In this document: positions 62,462-64,000 of the stretch, one piece after another
Numbering within the stretch: the stretch's first letter is position 1
Layout of the letters: every line of letters begins with the position of its first letter
From: Streptomyces katrae
GTDB taxonomy: Bacteria; Actinomycetota; Actinomycetes; Streptomycetales; Streptomycetaceae
Reading direction: 5' to 3'
Assembly (NCBI RefSeq): GCF_000717655.1
Contig: NZ_JNZY01000025.1
Span: forward strand, 1-64,000
DNA: 64,000 bases
Made by a program: the position numbers and the translations under genes
The notes under the pieces: model-generated
The model's database searches: none
Told to the model about the DNA's origin: nothing
The model's input: only the letters and a program-made list of their open reading frames with translations

Positions 62462-63405
62462 GTGAGCTCCTCGGACCGTCCCGCCCGCTTCCTGCTGCCG
62501 TATCCGGCAGCAAACGTGCACGGCATGCCCGATGATCTGCCGGTCACGGTGTGGGATGGCACCGGCCGGCCGGACGCGGAAAGCCTCGAAACGGTGGAGT
62601 TCTTTGTCATCCCTTACGGCTGCACCGATGCTGCTGTACCCATCCTCGCGAGCGCGCCGCGGCTGAGAGTCGTCCAGTCCCTCTCAGCGGGCGTCGACGA
62701 CCTCGCGAAATTCGTTCCCGCCGGTGTGACACTTTGCAACGCCAGGGGCGTTCATGACGCCAGCACCGCCGACCTGGCCGTGTCGCTCGCTCCCGCGTCA
62801 CTGCGGGGCATCCCCGACTTCGTGCGCGGTCAGGAGTCGAGGAGTGGCGGACCGGCTACCGTCCCGCGCTGGCCGACCGTACGGTCATGCTCATCGGCCA
62901 CGGCTCCATCGCCGCCGCGATCGAGGACAGGGTCGCCCCCTTCGAGTGCCAGCTCCTGCGAGTCGCCCGCGGAGCCCGTTCAGCCCCGTTCGGTACCGTC
63001 CACCCCCTCGGCGAGCTCCCCGAACTGTTGCCCCAAGCCGACGTCGTGATCCTCACGGTCCCCCTGACCGAAGAGACACGCGGCCTGGTCGATGCGCGGT
63101 TTCTCGCCCTCATGCCGGATCAATCCCTGCTGGTGAACGTCTCCAGAGGCGCCGTCGTGGATTCCGACGCACTGCTCACCGAGCTCATGGCCGGCAGACT
63201 GCACGCTGCTTCGGACGTCACCGACCCGGAGCCTCTCCCGCCCGGCCATCCGCTGTGGCACGCACCCAACTCCCTGATCGGTCCGCACGTCGGAGGCAAC
63301 AGTTCGGCCTTTGTGCCGCGGGCGCTTCGGCTGATCCGCACCCAGATCCTGAACCACCTCGCCGGAGAGCCGTTGCAGAACGTCGTCCAGCCCCGCAGGC
63401 CCTGA
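62462..63405 (+). pseudogene. D-2-hydroxyacid dehydrogenase with a frameshift
   Basis: Frame 1 (GTG 62462) gives VVQSLSAGVDDLAKFVPAGV and ARGVHDASTADLAVSLAPAS. After VRGQE the homology moves to frame 2: EWRTGYRPALADRTVMLIGH, the Rossmann GHGSIAA, then ADVVILTVPLTEETRGLVDA, VNVSRGAVVDSDALLTELMA and GPHVGGNSSAF. Together this is a ~310-residue NAD-dependent 2-oxoacid reductase with the catalytic Arg (SRGA), Glu (DPEPLP) and His (PHVGG). Only one indel near 62835 spoils it, so a sequencing error is quite possible. No ribosome site; TAGGTT seven bases before GTG suggests leaderless expression. Confidence 0.7.
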
Positions 63406-63563
63406 TCTCGGACCGGTCGTCGCGAGGGGACCACGATTCCGGCCGGAGGCGAAGCGACCACCCATCACGAGCAATCCCTGCCGACCGACTCCGCGCGCGT
63501 CACCTGGTGCGGGTCCCCCGGCGCGGTGGACGAAGGAGCGATGACACTGCAAAGGCCCGCCAC

Positions 63564-64000
63564 GTGACCGGACATCACTCTCCCGAGCAGACCGGGAGCC
63601 AGGAATCACACAAGTCATTCGGCGAATCCCGCTGGCCGATGGCCGCGGCGGTCATCGCTGCGATGGTGCTGACCGTGCTGCTCCCCGACAGCCTGCGCAT
63701 GGCACCTCGCTGGGTATTCCCCGTTGTCGAGGGGCTGCTCCTGCTGGCGCTGATCGCGGGCGACCCGGGTCGCATCGACCGGCGTTCCGCCTTCCTGCGC
63801 GCCGTCTCCATCACCCTGGTCGGAGCCCTTGCGCTCAGTGCCGTCTGGTCGACCGCCCACTTGGTCGACGACCTCATTCACGGGGGGCCGGAGACCGCAT
63901 CCGCCTCAAGCCTGCTGCAGGCCGGGGGCACGGTGTGGGTGGGCACCGTCCTGGCCTTCTCGCTGCTGTACTACGAGCTCGACGGCGGCGGGGCCGCCGT
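63564..64000 (+). CDS. multi-pass membrane protein, 3' end cut by window
   Basis: At least 145 residues from GTG 63564, continuing past the window edge. Four hydrophobic segments: WPMAAAVIAAMVLTVLLPDS, RWVFPVVEGLLLLALIAGDP, VSITLVGALALSAVWSTAHL and GTVWVGTVLAFSLLYYELDG. The (Y/W)ELDGGG end of helix 4 is a hallmark of a streptomycete membrane protein of unknown function. A short frame, MTLQRPAT, overlaps its start and could couple translation. Confidence 0.7.
   Translation, partial: MTGHHSPEQTGSQESHKSFGESRWPMAAAVIAAMVLTVLLPDSLRMAPRWVFPVVEGLLLLALIAGDPGRIDRRSAFLRAVSITLVGALALSAVWSTAHLVDDLIHGGPETASASSLLQAGGTVWVGTVLAFSLLYYELDGGGAA

Overview
The window is very GC-rich, has strong third-position GC bias, and carries a chaplin, several Tat/Sec-secreted proteins, many GTG/TTG starts and an initiator tRNA without an encoded CCA. 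All of this points to a Streptomyces (or very close relative) chromosome, probably an accessory stretch or chromosome arm rather than the conserved core. There are about 48 apparently intact genes. Scattered among them are about 20 broken or truncated ones, most interrupted by single-base frameshifts.

Layout. 0-8.7 kb: remnants (acyl-CoA synthetase, small membrane protein, CBM48 protein, ATP-dependent DNA ligase) mixed with secreted proteins, a tandem-HTH protein and a P-loop kinase. 8.8-15.7 kb: a large HTH-nSTAND1-TM-WD40 protein, then a MarR / membrane protein / NmrA cluster and a transposase remnant. 15.7-29.1 kb: a coherent dormancy/hypoxia-type island with three intact universal stress proteins and one decayed copy, a zinc alcohol dehydrogenase coupled to an XRE-PNPOx fusion, a DevR-like response regulator, a STAS protein, a PNPOx-like protein, a two-GAF DevS-like kinase that keeps the predicted haem ligand, phosphoketolase and an Acg-type nitroreductase. 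Copies of a palindromic box, GGGMC-N4-GGCCC, lie in several of its promoters, so the whole island can be read as one DevR/OsdR-type regulon.

29.1-38.8 kb: a nucleotidyltransferase gene inserted exactly at the active-site lysine codon of a DNA-ligase remnant, an FG-GAP secreted protein, a phage-tail remnant, two paralogous small secreted proteins, an alpha/beta hydrolase, a winged-helix regulator and a secreted scabin-like ADP-ribosyltransferase. 39-44.3 kb: a Ser/Thr kinase with a phage-tail-like C-terminus, RidA/HxlR, initiator tRNA-Met, and a TetR/SRPBCC pair. 44.4-50 kb: the glycerol operon glpF-glpK-glpD, divergent from a lone dhaK across a perfect 36-bp palindrome.

50-64 kb: a beta-helix secreted protein, a chaplin, a RelE-like toxin/antitoxin pair, NmrA, a broken AraC gene, a DUF402 protein, TetR with a double operator, ATPase-domain (anti-sigma type) proteins, a MerR regulator, a frameshifted D-2-hydroxyacid dehydrogenase and a membrane protein cut by the window edge. 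Fragments of the same DNA-ligase family occur at five places. The clearest candidates for new biology are the ligase-site insertion, the box-defined dormancy island, the kinase/phage-tail fusion and the ADP-ribosyltransferase with an atypical N-x-E motif.
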